Source: Leucocoprinus leucothites (taxonomy: Eukaryota > Basidiomycota > Agaricomycetes > Agaricales > Agaricaceae). From it: a DNA stretch of 64,000 bases. Shown here in pieces: positions 1 to 12,709 of this stretch. Each line of letters opens with the position of its first letter. Positions within the stretch are counted from its first letter, which is position 1. Both the position numbers and the translations under genes were made by a program. The DNA lies in assembly GCA_013368445.1 (NCBI GenBank), contig JAACJO010000006.1, positions 1,736,001-1,800,000 of the forward strand. Reading direction: 5' to 3'. The notes beneath the pieces were generated by a model. That model saw only the letters and a list, made by a program, of their open reading frames with translations, had not been told where the DNA came from and did no database searches.

Positions 1-2060
1 ACGGGAGAGACCGCGAGTGTAGGTGCTTATGCATTCCAGACTGAGATATGAATCGCGGCGGTCAAACACCCAAAGCAACACAAGATTTAGTCAATGAGAT
101 CCAACAGATGCTCTTCGTCCAAAGCCTACCTAGGCTGTACATTCCAGTTCCTTCTACCATCTCAAATCCTTAGTAACACCACCACGTTTCTATTACCAGA
201 ACCACCTCGAACTTACCTCTCCTTTAAGCTTCAAACCTTCCACGTCCTTCCACATACATACCCCCACTTATCCTTTTCTAGATCCTTCCCAAGCCCTCAC
301 ATACGCAACCTCAAGTTGTAACCAGTAGGCCGCGGTAGCCGGCATGTCACGCCGGGCCAAATCATAACACCTCCGTTGTCCTCAACGAGTCACCTCATCC
401 CGCTGTCCGCTGCCCGCCTGCCGAACACTCTCACCAATCACGAGCCTCCGCAAGGCAGCTGAGAAAATCTTACATCATCTCATCCATGTTTTCCACCCCA
501 AATCCCAAATGACTCGAGTTGCTCTCGGAAATATCGTCCCCGCAGTGCCGGGCCCTGCCTGTACATGTGTGGGCGTTTATGTACTTACGTGTGTATTGTG
601 GGGGAGATGGACTCAGGAACCGAAGTGGTACTCGCAATATACATTACATACCATCCATTCTCCCTACCGCCCCCGCTGATCTATAACTACAACTGATGAC
701 GCGTCTATCTCACCTATGTAATAAGCATCCACCGTTCCTGATAGCCTATTAACGCTATTAACGTTTCTCTGATATCACGGAAGCCCTTCAAAACAAAATA
801 AAGACTAAAGACGCCGTCAACGTCTAACATTGTGTGATCATCCTTCGAATCAAAATCAAATTGGGGGTGTGTGCGTGGGCTAATACAGCTACGTGTACAT
901 ACAGTTTAGGTGGGGGAAGGTTTGACACGAACGGTAAAGAGGGGGGTTGCGTAGCGTATGTACATATGATCAAAGCCGCAGCAAGTACAGACACATCTTC
1001 AAACCATCATCTGGGCAAAGGGCAAAAACAACTCCTACAATCAAACAACTAAAGAAAACAGAACCACCACCCGCCGAGAGCCGATCACGATCGATCATGC
1101 GGGGTAATGGGTTAAATGAAATAGTAACTACTACCTACAAAGCCTAACGAAGAGAAGGGCTCAGTTGACAAGGTAATCGTTTATATTGCTCAACAAGGGG
1201 ACCACCCGCCGCCGCCGGTAATCAAAAAGGTGGACGACGACGAGCGGCTTCGCTGCTGGTAGAGAAAAATGAGGAATGATGATGGGAAGGGGGGGGGGGG
1301 GAAAGGGAACACGAAAGTCAATGCGCTCTATACCAAACAAAGCTGCGCAGAGTCATCAACATTCTATTCCACAATGACAGCAAAGAGTCAGATGTTGGGG
1401 GGGAAAAGTGATGTCCAATGATCCAAGATATTAAGAGTAGATATATCAGGAAGGGGAAGGGAGCAGCAGCAGCAGCCAGAGGGATGGGGGGTAACAGCGA
1501 AGAGCAAGAAAGACAAAGCAAGAAAAACAGGCATAGATGGTCTGTGCGAGTGTATGTGTGGGAACGTGGGAGCAAGCCAACAACGACAGCCGTCCTTCCC
1601 AGCCCGACAAATCACACAACAACACACATATAGTTAACAGAGATGAGAAAAATGAAAAAGAAACAATCTGGCATGTCGTCGCCTCCTAGCACAGCCTCTG
1701 CAACGAGATCGAACAGGGCAAGTATTCGAATCCAGATTCTAAGAGGCAGCTGGGAAAGTGAAGACGCTGAGTCACAACGCCGTCCTCATCTCGTCATAGA
1801 GAGAGAACTTGGGAGGGTTGACTCGGGAACCGATCGCAAATAAATATTCGACTGAGGTTTTCACCCTTGAACGCGTAGTGGTTGCGTCGAGCGATGAGGA
1901 CGAGGAGTCAGGAAAAAGTAGGTCAATGACTTTTGGTTGAGAAAAGCGTGGATGCGCTGGGGGTATCCAATAATCCGTGTGTCCTGGTCGTCGATTATAA
2001 TGGTGACTGGAATAAGTACCGATTTTTGCTGAGGTAAATATCGTGGGAGATATGGGGATG
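1..2060. other. Gene-poor interval
   Basis: I see no convincing gene here. All open frames are short, overlap on both strands and lack recognisable domains. A poly-G run of a dozen bases lies near 1290-1302, and purine/pyrimidine-skewed stretches occur at 1380-1700. The last few hundred bases may be the 3' untranslated region of the minus-strand gene that ends at 2061. Confidence 0.5.
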
Positions 2061-2856
2061 TCAGTCCGGTTCTAAGGAATTGCTCTGTCGCGATGACGGG
2101 CAAGATCGGGTGCGTGGGCGACGAGGCCTATACTCGTCGCACTCAGTCATTGACCGAGGACGCTTGAGAGTCGGCACACGATGGTAATCATAATAGAGGT
2201 AATTGTGATCATGGTGATCATGGTGTTGTTGCTGGTAGTGTGCTGAATCGTGAGGGAAGAGAAACGGTACAGAGGAGGCCTGTGGAGTATAGCGGGAGAC
2301 GTTTTCCAGCCAGCTCAGCACATAGGCGTCCTTGCAGTGCGAGGAGACCATCGAGAGGCAAGCCTCGCTCAACCGAGGAAGGATATTGCCGCGCTCATCG
2401 GTCTCGGCGCAAGGAATCGAATCAAAGCTGCCAACGCCTGTCCCCTCAGTGAAGGAATCGAGGTCCTTCAAGAGAGGGGCGCCGGGTACAGCTTTGAAGG
2501 GGTCGTAGTCGAGTAGACCCCATTCATTGTTCTTGTTGTTGGTGAGTTCACTAGGGGGCAAATATGGATTAGCGGGGAGATGGATCATCAGGCCAACATA
2601 CCCGAGGGGCGCATCGTCAATGACGGCGCTATTTGCCAGTGGGACGGAGGCCCCGCCCGGAGTAGGGAGGGAAGCAGTCTTGGACGAGGGCGTATTGTTG
2701 CTGCGGGGACGGAAGTGCGGTGAGCGTTGGGAAGCTGTAGACAATGGAGACGAGGACGTACCACGAGCCAAATCCCTTAAGCTTCAGTTCCTGCAGAGGC
2801 TCCAGATTCTGCCTGTCGGGAGTTGAGGTAGCGGGCGAGGTCGTCGGGATAGACAT
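2061..2856 (-). CDS. Unrecognised protein, two exons
   Basis: I do not recognise this protein. It starts at the ATG at 2856 (MSIPTTSP), and exon 1 carries about 31 codons. An intron at 2701-2761 (donor GTACGT, acceptor CCGCAG, a CTCAC branch-like site before the acceptor) joins in frame to a long second exon ending at 2061. The product is about 245 residues. Residues 40-70 are low-complexity Ser/Pro. The middle has a more ordered stretch (YVGLMIHLPANPYLPP, then EWGLLDYDPFKAVPG). The tail is rich in His, Tyr and Arg, including HHDHHDHNYLYYDY and basic RPRRPRTR clusters, which could be a nuclear localisation signal. The splice that preserves frame is the main evidence for a real gene. Additional 5' exons cannot be excluded. 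Confidence 0.55.
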
Positions 2857-5800
2857 CGGTCGGAGATGGCAGAAGAAAGCCTTAAAGAGACGTGCTGGCG
2901 ATGAGGAGCCAGTTCCTGGGGGTTATTATGGAATATGTAGAGAGTAGGAGGAGAAATGGCCCGGGAGTGGGAGGGACCTTGCAGAGGGAGATGAGGGTAT
3001 AAGTATGAGAGATGAGAGTAACAAGCAGAGCTTTCAAACGCCGCTGATCCAAAGTCTGTAACACTGTCACGCTTCGGCCCAGCACTGCCCGTGCTTTCCC
3101 ACACATCCGCCTGGCGCTCACCGACACTCATATTGAAGAAAAACTGCAGAACGACAATAAAATAAAATAGCCAGAGTACAAGAGGTAAGAGGACAAGGGC
3201 AGATCTGCCACCCGCCGTGCATTATATAGGTTGTATATGTAATTGACTCATGTTTCATTCTTGCGTTAAATGGAGTCATCGCAATATGGCAGACGCTACG
3301 GGTGGTCCTGTAACGTAGCCATCGGGTACAAGACAGTCGACCATGTCATGAAGGTATACAATATTTCTACCGGACGTGAAGTCTTCGAGGATGAAAGTCG
3401 CGGAGGCGTCACTGCGTCAACATCTACCCAAGTATCCATTTCAAGAAGCCGTTGCACAGATAATAAAATAGAAACACCCCTTTTTGAAACATCAGCGCCT
3501 CAAACAGGCATCTACACATTCATGGCATAAACAACCGCACGCTCCTACTGTCCAAAAGTCCGGGACAGAGAAACAACATCTCATTAATCTGGTGTCCTAA
3601 AGCGCATCACGCATCAGTCTCGCATCAAACGGTGCCCTGAACCCCATCTGGGGCACACGACACAACACAATTCTTTCCCGCCCCTAAACGGAACGCAAAC
3701 CCACTGGAGATCCCCATCGAACTTCGCAGAAGCATTCGAAATAAGCTCCAACGGCGCAGCTAACCACTAATATTGGTTTCCCCAAAATGATGTTGCATAG
3801 TTCCCACCGTAGTTACCACTTACTACTTACCCCGGTCGAACAGAAGATCAAGGAAGGATATCGAAAAAGTCAACTTGTTGGACACGTATGCGGACGTGGT
3901 CCGCACTTTCAGAATAGCTCTGCGTGAACTACGCCCGCATCCATAATGGAGCGGCAGCTTGCCATTGGCCATGTCTACATAACATCAACGCTCAGCGCTT
4001 CAGCAGTTCTGTCGCTGCGTCGTCGTGTCTGGCGCTCATTCCAGCAATCGGTTGCCGATCTGGTTAATAATCGCGATGATTCAAGAAGATCGAACCGGCA
4101 TCTAGAGGTTCGATGTCGTCTTCGAGCCGGACGCATATCGGTGTTTTCTTAATCTAGGCATTCCCCGAGACCCTTTTGTTCCTTGTCCTAAAGACTGTAC
4201 AAAGAGTAGCCAACATATACAGAGACAACGCATAGCGCTTGATCAATACTACAAGCAGGTACCAATAAGTGCCACGTCCCTGAAACGCTGAGTTCTAAAT
4301 CAGACGGCGATGGGCGCTAAACGTAATTATTTGGTTATCATCTTGTCGAGATGTCAACTCAAGTACATATGCATGAGGCTTCAATGCAGAGTCCGAACAA
4401 ACATCTATGTAAGATGATATGATCGTTTTATTTCGGTCATAAGTTGCGGTATAGTACAGTTTGTAGATCATGCCAGACTAACTTGGCATTTTCGTTAATT
4501 AAAGTAGGCTCAAACACCGCGAAGCTCCGAGGACTATATGGACTCGTTTGGACGGCTGAATGGGCTTCCGTACTTTCCGTACTCCGTAATTATTTTTGAC
4601 TCTTGATCGACGAGTCTGATACTACCTTATTGGCTCAAAGGTAGGATCTGTTTCGGCTCTTATTCGCAGACGATGTAACCTGATGCTATTCTCATTCAGC
4701 TCCCGCTTCAAACCCCCTCAGCCAAAAAATTCCTGAGAAGTATACACCTCTCATAAAAAGGACGGTAAGCACGGCTAAGTGATATACCATCTTATCGGGA
4801 TGTCGGGCACATGCTTTAGTGCATTCCGAGTATAGCCATTCCATTTCAGTCATAAGCTACAGTAAATGATGCCGCACAAGACGTTTGGTCCGCTCGCCGT
4901 TGAACATTAAAGTACTCAAGCACGCGGAGGTCACCATACCAGTGTGAACCCGTTGACTGGGTTAGATGTAGGATCCAGGGGCCAGCGCGAACACGTCACC
5001 ATGCCAGACTTTCCAAGTAATAGAATGACACCTGAATTTCTGCCGCCGTATTACCCTATCCTACCAATAAAGATGATAATACCAGCTTTGAACATCTGCA
5101 GAGGAAGAAATGGCTCGATACATTGGCCAAACATTATTTATGCTTGCAGGTGACATCGAACTTATCAGCTGATAAACTCCTAGAAAATATGAACCGAGTC
5201 CCACGAACCTCTTGGGGTTTAATAAATCAAAGTGGTATGATTTCTCTCTCTTGAGTTTCGTTACACCATTGACCCTGGTCCCTGAGTTCCGAAACCTCTT
5301 CTCTGAGATGATATATCCGTAGTATTCAATTACCGGGCTATGGCTTCTTCGTCGGTTGACGGGTATTAGGCCAACCGCCAAGGCCTGTGCGTAAGAGCGA
5401 GATTTCATGCACTATTAGGATACTCGTCCCGCTGAAACAGCTCGCATCAAATCAATGCTGCATTGAACAAGCTTCGCCAAAGGCTATGAAAAAAACCTCC
5501 AAGCGTCTATAATGATACCATAGCCGTCACACAAGCTCAGAGATCACCAAGGTAGGCCGTAGCAAGAAGCGAAGTCTCTCCATCGTCGGGATTGTGATGA
5601 TGACTGTCAATCCGCAACATGGGCCTCTCCAAGGACTTGTGCGGTCGTCTCAGTTATCACTCACACGAAAAAATGGCAGTAAAATTTTGTTCTCGAGAAC
5701 ATTGATGCCCCATCTCGCGTTTGAAGTTTTCTTTTTGGCCCCCGCGTGTATCATACATCGCCACCATGCTGGGTACCGGGCAGGTAGGAGCTCGAACAAC

Positions 5801-7931
5801 TTTTCTTCATCTAGCAGCGAAATCTGTCACCATCTTCTACTACTCCCGGGGACATCAAAATTGACCACTTGTTGCAACCGGTGACTAGAAATTGACAGTA
5901 TGGGCCTTTCTCTAGTTCTACAGCGAGGAGCCAAGTCGAACCATGATGATCATTACCAATAGGGCGTCTATCCTTCGGCGAATGTAAACCACCGATTGCC
6001 GATTCTACGTTTATTGGACATCAAAATGATCAACTATAGGTCTGAAGATTGTTCTGAGTCATTCCCATAAATTTTAGTCTCGCAGACCGTACTCGGTTTG
6101 AATTTCTGGAGGTCAGACCCGTACCGTGGAAAGCGTGTTTAGCTTTACCCCAAAATTCTCGGCGATCATGAACTTAGCTACTCAAGTGTTTGCTATACTC
6201 ACGTTTAAGGAAATGGCAGTGCTATCTTCTGAACTGGATGATGGCCACTGTGAAATACCGACTCGGGGTTACTAAAAATTAGCAGAAATGAGGGTGTCCC
6301 TCTACAGCAGTCGTGCCACAGAACGATCATTTGGTCGAAATCCAAGATCTCCGGGATGAATTCCACTAATCATTTGACATACTGCAAACATATCTGCTTC
6401 TGTCACCGTTCTCGCTCCAATGAAAAACAATAGTGTCATATGTTACAGACAATGTCATGTTATTGTTAAGAGTTCGTTGATCCACTTAAGAGCTCGGCTT
6501 GCCCAACTAGGGAACCTCTGGGCTTGTGAACGCACTCAGTTGAACGGCTTCAGAGGACGTGTGAGCGTACAGCTCGGATGTGGACCCTCAGAAGCTCCTA
6601 AGCCCCAGAGCTCAACAGCCCTATCGTCCCCCCAAGACAAACAGCACACATTTCTAGATCATGTCACAAGTAGTGTTATCTCTAATTATAGCCACTGACA
6701 TCACCGCTGTCAACAAAGTTCAAATAGCCGGCTAGCCGCATTTAGACAAAGTAGCATGAAAGGACCTCTTGGAAGCGAGATCCTGCACCTCTGTGCGTAG
6801 CATGCAAACAGCGGCGCAGCTCAGGGTCCTGTTAAACACCGCAGATGATCACTTTGAAGTGCAACTGGTAACACAAAGTTATGGGCATGATGAGTTTGTA
6901 GCTCTCGGACGCAGCTGGACGTGGTAGGTGACGGACGCAATTACATGATGAAATGGCAAGTGCCAGTCGCTGCGCCGCCTTGCGACGGCAGCCCTTCCTC
7001 ATCAACATGGTCCGTGAATGCAGTATTGCCAATAAACATACCCGGGATATATGAGACCATGAAGGCCGATAACTACTAGTACGACAGACCATGAGCAGAG
7101 CTTCAAGGGCACATTGCCACCTGCTCAATAATATTCATATATTTGTCACCTGTCAAAAGGCAGATGTTAGTTGTGATAGGCTTGTACACTGGTCCACCAG
7201 TGGTTCCTGAGACGTATCACGAACAAATACACATGCAATATGAGTTACTAGGCTGTGTGACATGCAGTCCACCAGAGACTCACACCCTCTCACATCGAGT
7301 CCACCTATGTGTTTCAATAGTCACAGTGTACAGGAGATCTCCAAATATTCCTTAATTCCGATACGGTAGCGACCACATGCCGTCCTCATTCTTGGGTCAA
7401 GCTCCAGTAGATCTGACGTGAGAATTTTGCAACATAGTACTCGAGTATACCAAACACTATTGAAGTGTGTCTGGTTTACTCTCTTTCTCCGTGCTTCCAA
7501 GTATTCTTCCTCTGTATCTCACAGCATAATGCAGTGCGCACATCTGCTCAGACGCACACGATCAATTGTTGCTTGATCGCCAGGGTCAGCCTAGCGACTA
7601 AGTCTATAAATATGCGACAGGGCCTATTTATAAGGCAGCGACAAAATCGAAGTGGCAGCCTCTGGGGGTACATCGGGCAAGATGGCCAACTAGAACCTTC
7701 AGCATTGTCGTGTGGTAGAAGATATGGAGACCGCGGACATCTAATACGGCCGGTCGAGAATGTCCGTGCAATAGGAAATAAGGGTATGGTAAACAATACA
7801 GCATCAACGTAAATACCAAGAAAACAAAATCAAACAAGAGATCCTTATTGACGATTTCCTGAGAGGCATAAGAGTAGGTCAACATGGTGAGGCGCAAGAG
7901 CAATGTGCCCAAAACATAATCCAACAACGGC
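2857..7931. other. Long gene-poor interval
   Basis: About 5 kb without a convincing gene. Open frames are all under 120 codons, contradict each other across frames and show no domain or plausible intron chain. The base composition is more even and AT-richer than in the flanking genes. It contains a decayed tandem duplication (4328-4540 and 4780-4935), which suggests old repetitive or transposon-derived sequence. A weak kinase-like reading near 6330-6420 on the minus strand was not accepted. Confidence 0.5.
4328..4935. repeat. Decayed tandem duplication (two copies)
   Basis: Two diverged direct copies are visible by eye, at about 4328-4540 and 4780-4935. Both carry, in the same order: a CATCTTNTCGNGATGTC block, a TTTATTTCNGTCATAAG-like block, a GATCATGCC/GATGCCGCA block, an ATTAAAGTA block, and a CTCAA..CNCGCG block. 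Many differences are transitions. The unit is not recognised. The second copy has lost part of its middle. Confidence 0.45.
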
Positions 7932-10900
7932 TTAAAGCTCATCCGAATACGTTGCTAGATCATCGGAAGAATCGCCACCGAGTTCTGGAGATTCCCGTAA
8001 CGCGTTTTCAATGTCTAATTCATCTTCATCTTCATCTTCAGTGCTATCAGAAGGTGCTGGTGGAGGAATAGGTAGTTTCCGTCTCCCTCTTGTCGTGGAC
8101 TTAGTAGCTGGAGCCGTTCTTGTTGAACGTCTCGCAGTTGTCGTAGCCGTAGTCGCACTGGCTTTTGACGGAGAAGCCTTCTTTGGTTTGGTCCCACTCC
8201 TCTGAGGTTTCTCTTTCACAACCCCAGTTTTCTCCTGTTTGATCTCTGACGGCCGTTGCCGTGTTTGCTTAGTGGGAGCCCCTGATTTCACCTGTCCGCG
8301 CGACTTTGTTTTGACGGGTGTAGGTGTCACATTCCCGTCATCGGACTCGGACCTCGCTAGACTTCTGAAGACCGAAAAAATAGCCACTGTCAACTCCAAC
8401 AAGAAGGCCAGAGAACTGGTAGCTCACCTCGATGAAGCCGCACGATTCCGCTTCCGTTCAGCTGGCGTGGGGTTGCCCGAGTCTGGTGTCCGTGCCCGTC
8501 TGATCGAGAGAACAAGAGCAAAACAAGAGCAAAAATACAATCAGTCTCTATCTTTTTCTCAATGGAGAAGGGGGATATTGTACGGATGCATACTTTGTGC
8601 CTTTCTTCTTTTTTGGCGTCACGGATATTGGCGTTGAGTTCGCGCTCGTTGCCGCCGATTTGAGCACGTGGGCGCTTGTATGGATGTCCACATCAATGAG
8701 GCTATACACGTATCATTGATAATGTCAAACACCCCTCTCAAATTGGAATGAAAGGAAGCAGCCAAGCGGCTTGACATACCCAGGTGTGGTCACCCGCGAT
8801 GCTATTTCCTCAGCGTGGTCCTCACCGTTGACAGCATCACCTTCCTCCGTTTCACTTTCCTTATCGTTAGCGCCTGATAGATCAGGTGAAACCTTATTTC
8901 TTGCTGATTCGACACTGCCTCACAGGTAAGCATTCCGTGGGAGCCTTCGCGAGCATAATAACGCCTTACTTGGACACCTCTTTCCGCAATGGGGACCAGG
9001 AGCCTATTTCTCCGTCGCTATCAGGTGCATCAACATTAATCGCTTCGTATATCTTGAGAACCTCTTCATCATGTATGTATTTATGAGGGTTGATATCTGA
9101 AAGTTGCTTCGAATAGATCTTGCTGAAACGGGCTTTAAAGCGGTCGAATGTCTTTGTTGTGGTTGCGACATCAAACGGACATTGCTATTAAGATTGCTTA
9201 ATGAGGAAGTATAGGAATGGACGCGAAGGTCGCTTACCGCGCCGTGATTACTGAGAAGAAGATTTATCATGTGTATTGTTCTGCGATCGAGGTCTTCTGG
9301 CCAATAAAGGGGCTGATTAAGTAGGTGGCACAGGACCCTGAAGTCCATTTCTGGAGCAGTAAACAGCAATGAGCGATGCAGCAAATAAACTTAGGGCAAA
9401 AGACTAACCCGAGCGCTCCGAGTCGTATAGGGCGATGAGGATATGGATGGCGATATTTGCATGGATGTCTTTGATGGATGCCAGGTCTTCACCTCTGGTT
9501 GAACCGATTAGCCCGATCCCGATTTGTAGTAGAACTACACCCACTCTAGTCCGAATTGAGGATCCGACCAGGCCAACAGCATTTCACCAAACTTCTCAGG
9601 AGTAATCATGGATTGCGATTCGTCTAAAGACTCGCTCAGCCGCGTCATTGTGTCGAATGCCGTCATGAATATCTGCATGCAGCCCCTATCAATTAAGGTA
9701 CCACGCAATATATCAGAAAACACCGCTTACCGACTGCAACTTGAGTTTGTTCCGCGGATGCGCCATGCAATACCGAATGAAGAAATATGATAGGCACTGT
9801 CTGGCTTCTTGATTCCCTGCCGTATCAGGAGAGATATAGGCAATAAGCAAACACAGAAGCATCTATACAGGGGTCAAACGCGAAGTTCATGCTCAAGTGT
9901 CCAGAACCTACCTTTTCATCATCTACAATGCCCAATAAGAGAAGTTTGGAGAACCCGACACAAAGCAATGACAAGACCTCTGGACAGGGCTCATCCTTGC
10001 CAAGTTCGGCTTCCATAATACTAAGAAGGAAAGCCACGAGCCTCAGATCCTGTAAAACATATACAAAAGTCATATCAGCGACGATACATTCAGTATTAAA
10101 ACTCTTGATTATACCATCTCCGCCGACTTGCCAAAGAACTCCTTCTCATACATGAGTAGGAGGTCGAAGACGACACGTAAGACAACAACGCGTATTGGAT
10201 CAGGAGCTCGCATGCACTCGTTTGAGAAGAGTTCGAATGATCCTAGAGCCATGCGCTGAGAAGAGATGCCATTAGTGCAGCCGATCTCCTTGATCAGAAA
10301 TATCTCACCTTGGCAATGAGTGAACACAAACCCAGTCCTGTTAATGCTTTCTCTCGTAGTACAAGTTCCTTCCTCTGAACAGACGGAATGATGAGGTCAT
10401 TCAAAATGCCTTGTAGTGTTGAGTTGTCGTCAAATGGCTCCAGTTGAGTTCAGTATAAGGATAAACGAGATGAACAGTGTGACACATACGCCATTAACGC
10501 GTTCCAATACAGAATTGCAAATCATCAGACAGCGCAAGTCGTTAAGATCTGCAGCCTCACGGTCCTCTTTGCTCATTTCGTCGCGGGCGATGAGTTTCTT
10601 GGATGAACGTTCTCCCTTCAGTGTTGACTGTGATGTGTCCGAGAAAGATGAGGTGTGTGAAGCCTACATGCCAAATTATTCAGATGAGTTTGGAGGCCAA
10701 AGATGAAGGATAAACCCACGATCTCCATAGGCTCTTCGGTGGGCTCCTCTCCGTCACGAAGGTCGATGATGACCTCAACGATTACACGGATGAATTCACG
10801 CTCCGAGGGTAACATCGCTTTCATAACTTCCATACATGGATCGACGAGATCAAGTGGAAGCGTCGGATGCGTTAACATGTCCTCTACCAAGTATCTCAGT

Positions 10901-12616
10901 ATTGAGCCAAATAAATGGTGAATTCGAGACTACACTCACTAACAACTGAGAAAGCTTTTCTCCGTCCGATTTCGTCTCCATAATCAAGCCCAACAGCTAT
11001 TGATAGTATGGATGACAATATAGATGCAATCTTGTATAGCTGGTCTAGCGCCTCAGCTATGTCATCTTCCTTGCGTATCATCTCCGCACCCTCGGCTGCT
11101 TGAAGAGCCTCTAACAGCTTGTTGTATAGAGACTGGATGTAAAATGCGAAGGCCGTCACCATTGGAAGACCGGCATTATCGACTCGGGTTGATTCTTTGG
11201 TATTGAGCACGAAAGCATGAGCAAGTAAGGCTGACTCTGGTGTCAAGGATGCCCAGTAGTCTTCTATGCATAGGTTGAGTATATGAAGTTTTGATTAATA
11301 CATACTATTGACTTACCAGTGAAGGTGAATACATCGAGGAATTCTGGCTTGACGACAAAGATCGCGTTCAAAGCGTCCAAGGCGATCTGCTCACCGCCAA
11401 CAACATCGAACAATTCAAGGAATCGGACAAGCGCCCTCATGACGCCTCCGTCATCTCCCTCCCAGGTGCCAACCTGCTCATTGGGTACTTCCGCATGCAC
11501 GAGATCAAACCACTTCATGATGAGCTTGCTGGCTGCAGCCCGAACAGCACCTTCTCTATCTCCCAGCCCATCCTTGATCACCTTTTCCCGCTGTACGAGA
11601 GTCAATGATCGTGGACTGTCGAGTTTGCTGTATAAAACTCCAGAATACAAGAGTTTTCGTGTGAGTAGATCAACGTCGCGCGAGCAGCTTAGTATAACGT
11701 CGACTGTGGTCCGGTTGAGGGGTGCGTTGACGAGCGCTGCGCGCCGGACTTCCCTGGATATAGAGGTAAGGGTTGTTGGCGGTATAAGGAAACATCGGGC
11801 TCACGCTTCGTCATCGTAGACAAGCACCTCGGCCAGTAACTCTAGTATACTCTTCTCTCCCTCCTCAATCTCATTCGGATCTTCAATGGCACTCAATCTG
11901 GAAAGAGCAGCAACCGTCTGAGCACGGGTAGAGGACTCTTTGTCGCTTAGCCTCTCAATTAGATTTTCTCGAAGGGATTCGTAGATTTCCAAACTATCTG
12001 CCGTCAGCCACATCTCCTCCCAACGGAATAAAGTCTACTCACTCGAGCTGTCCGAGCCACAATATCATTTCTGCAACTGCAGACACTGAACGATATCGAA
12101 CATTTTTGTCCTTGGCAAGAAATCCTCGCAAAATCCACTTGAGCAAGCGGCAAACAAATCTTGAGACGAAAGTCTCCTCTTCATCTTCATCGTCTGGTGA
12201 GTTTCTTTCCGCATGCCTCGCAACCGAAGCAGATTTGTCTGCCTTTTCCAGTCTGACTGGATGTCAAAAGTTAGACTATAAGCGAATTGTCGACCAGAAG
12301 GAAACGAACTTCTTTCGTTTATGTATTTGAGGTATGATCCGATAAACTTGATGATTCGGTCGGCTGACGCGACGCCTTTCTTGACAGTTAGGGCTCTTGC
12401 CACCATTTCCATGAATACTTGAGCGAAAGCATCCTCTCCAACGAGTTTCACGGTGGTCCGACTGTTCGACTCGATGTGGTCAGCGGCTTGCACATGAAGC
12501 TTGTAAAGATTGACACAATTCTTCTTGTGGTTCGCCAGAGAGCCCTGAACTTGATTGAATATATTTGCGATCGCATCCTGGAGATTATCGAGAGAAAATA
12601 AGGCCTTGGGCGCCAT
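7932..12616 (-). CDS. YCG1: Condensin complex subunit 3 (CAP-G/Cnd3/Ycg1)
   Basis: HEAT-repeat subunit of condensin, which compacts and resolves mitotic chromosomes in the nucleus. Translation starts at the ATG at 12616 (MAPKALFSLDNLQDAIANIF). The diagnostic block KWILRGFLAKDKNVRYRSV followed by EMILWLGQLE is encoded around 12020-12150. A second conserved block, LVQREKVIKDGLGDREGAVR with AASKLIMKWFD, lies near 11500-11600. The gene is cut by many short introns and runs for about 4.7 kb. Spliced tail exons at 8600-8640 and 8430-8500 lead into an intron at about 8365-8430. The last exon (ending 7932) encodes a Ser/Thr/Lys-rich basic tail and then an acidic stretch (STEDEDEDELDIE), as in other fungal CAP-G proteins. 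I did not fix every exon border. The gene is head-to-head with DAM1. Confidence 0.9.
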
Positions 12617-12709
12617 GGGATGGCTGCAGGTATACGTCGGTTATCAAATGTTGATTGTTGTTGATCGAGAGACGCGTCAAAGCGCGTCCTAAAGTCACGT
12701 GGAACAATC
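12617..12709. promoter_or_regulatory. Short shared promoter of condensin subunit and DAM1
   Basis: Only 93 bp separate the start codons of the minus-strand condensin gene and the plus-strand DAM1 gene. Core promoter elements for both must lie here or inside the 5' ends of the genes. An ACGCGTC element (MluI-cell-cycle-box-like ACGCGT) lies at about 12671-12677, which fits G1/S-controlled expression in fungi. That role is inferred from the motif only. Confidence 0.5.

Noticed and set aside
1289..1302. Poly-G tract
   Set aside because: Simple homopolymer; no evidence for function and prone to sequencing error.
6330..6420. Minus-strand stretch reading TEADMFAVCQMISGI, reminiscent of a kinase subdomain IX
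   Set aside because: No other kinase motif lies in order around it, and the similarity is within chance for a 15-residue match.
6832..7128. 98-codon minus-strand frame
   Set aside because: No domain, no splice chain and no similarity to neighbours.
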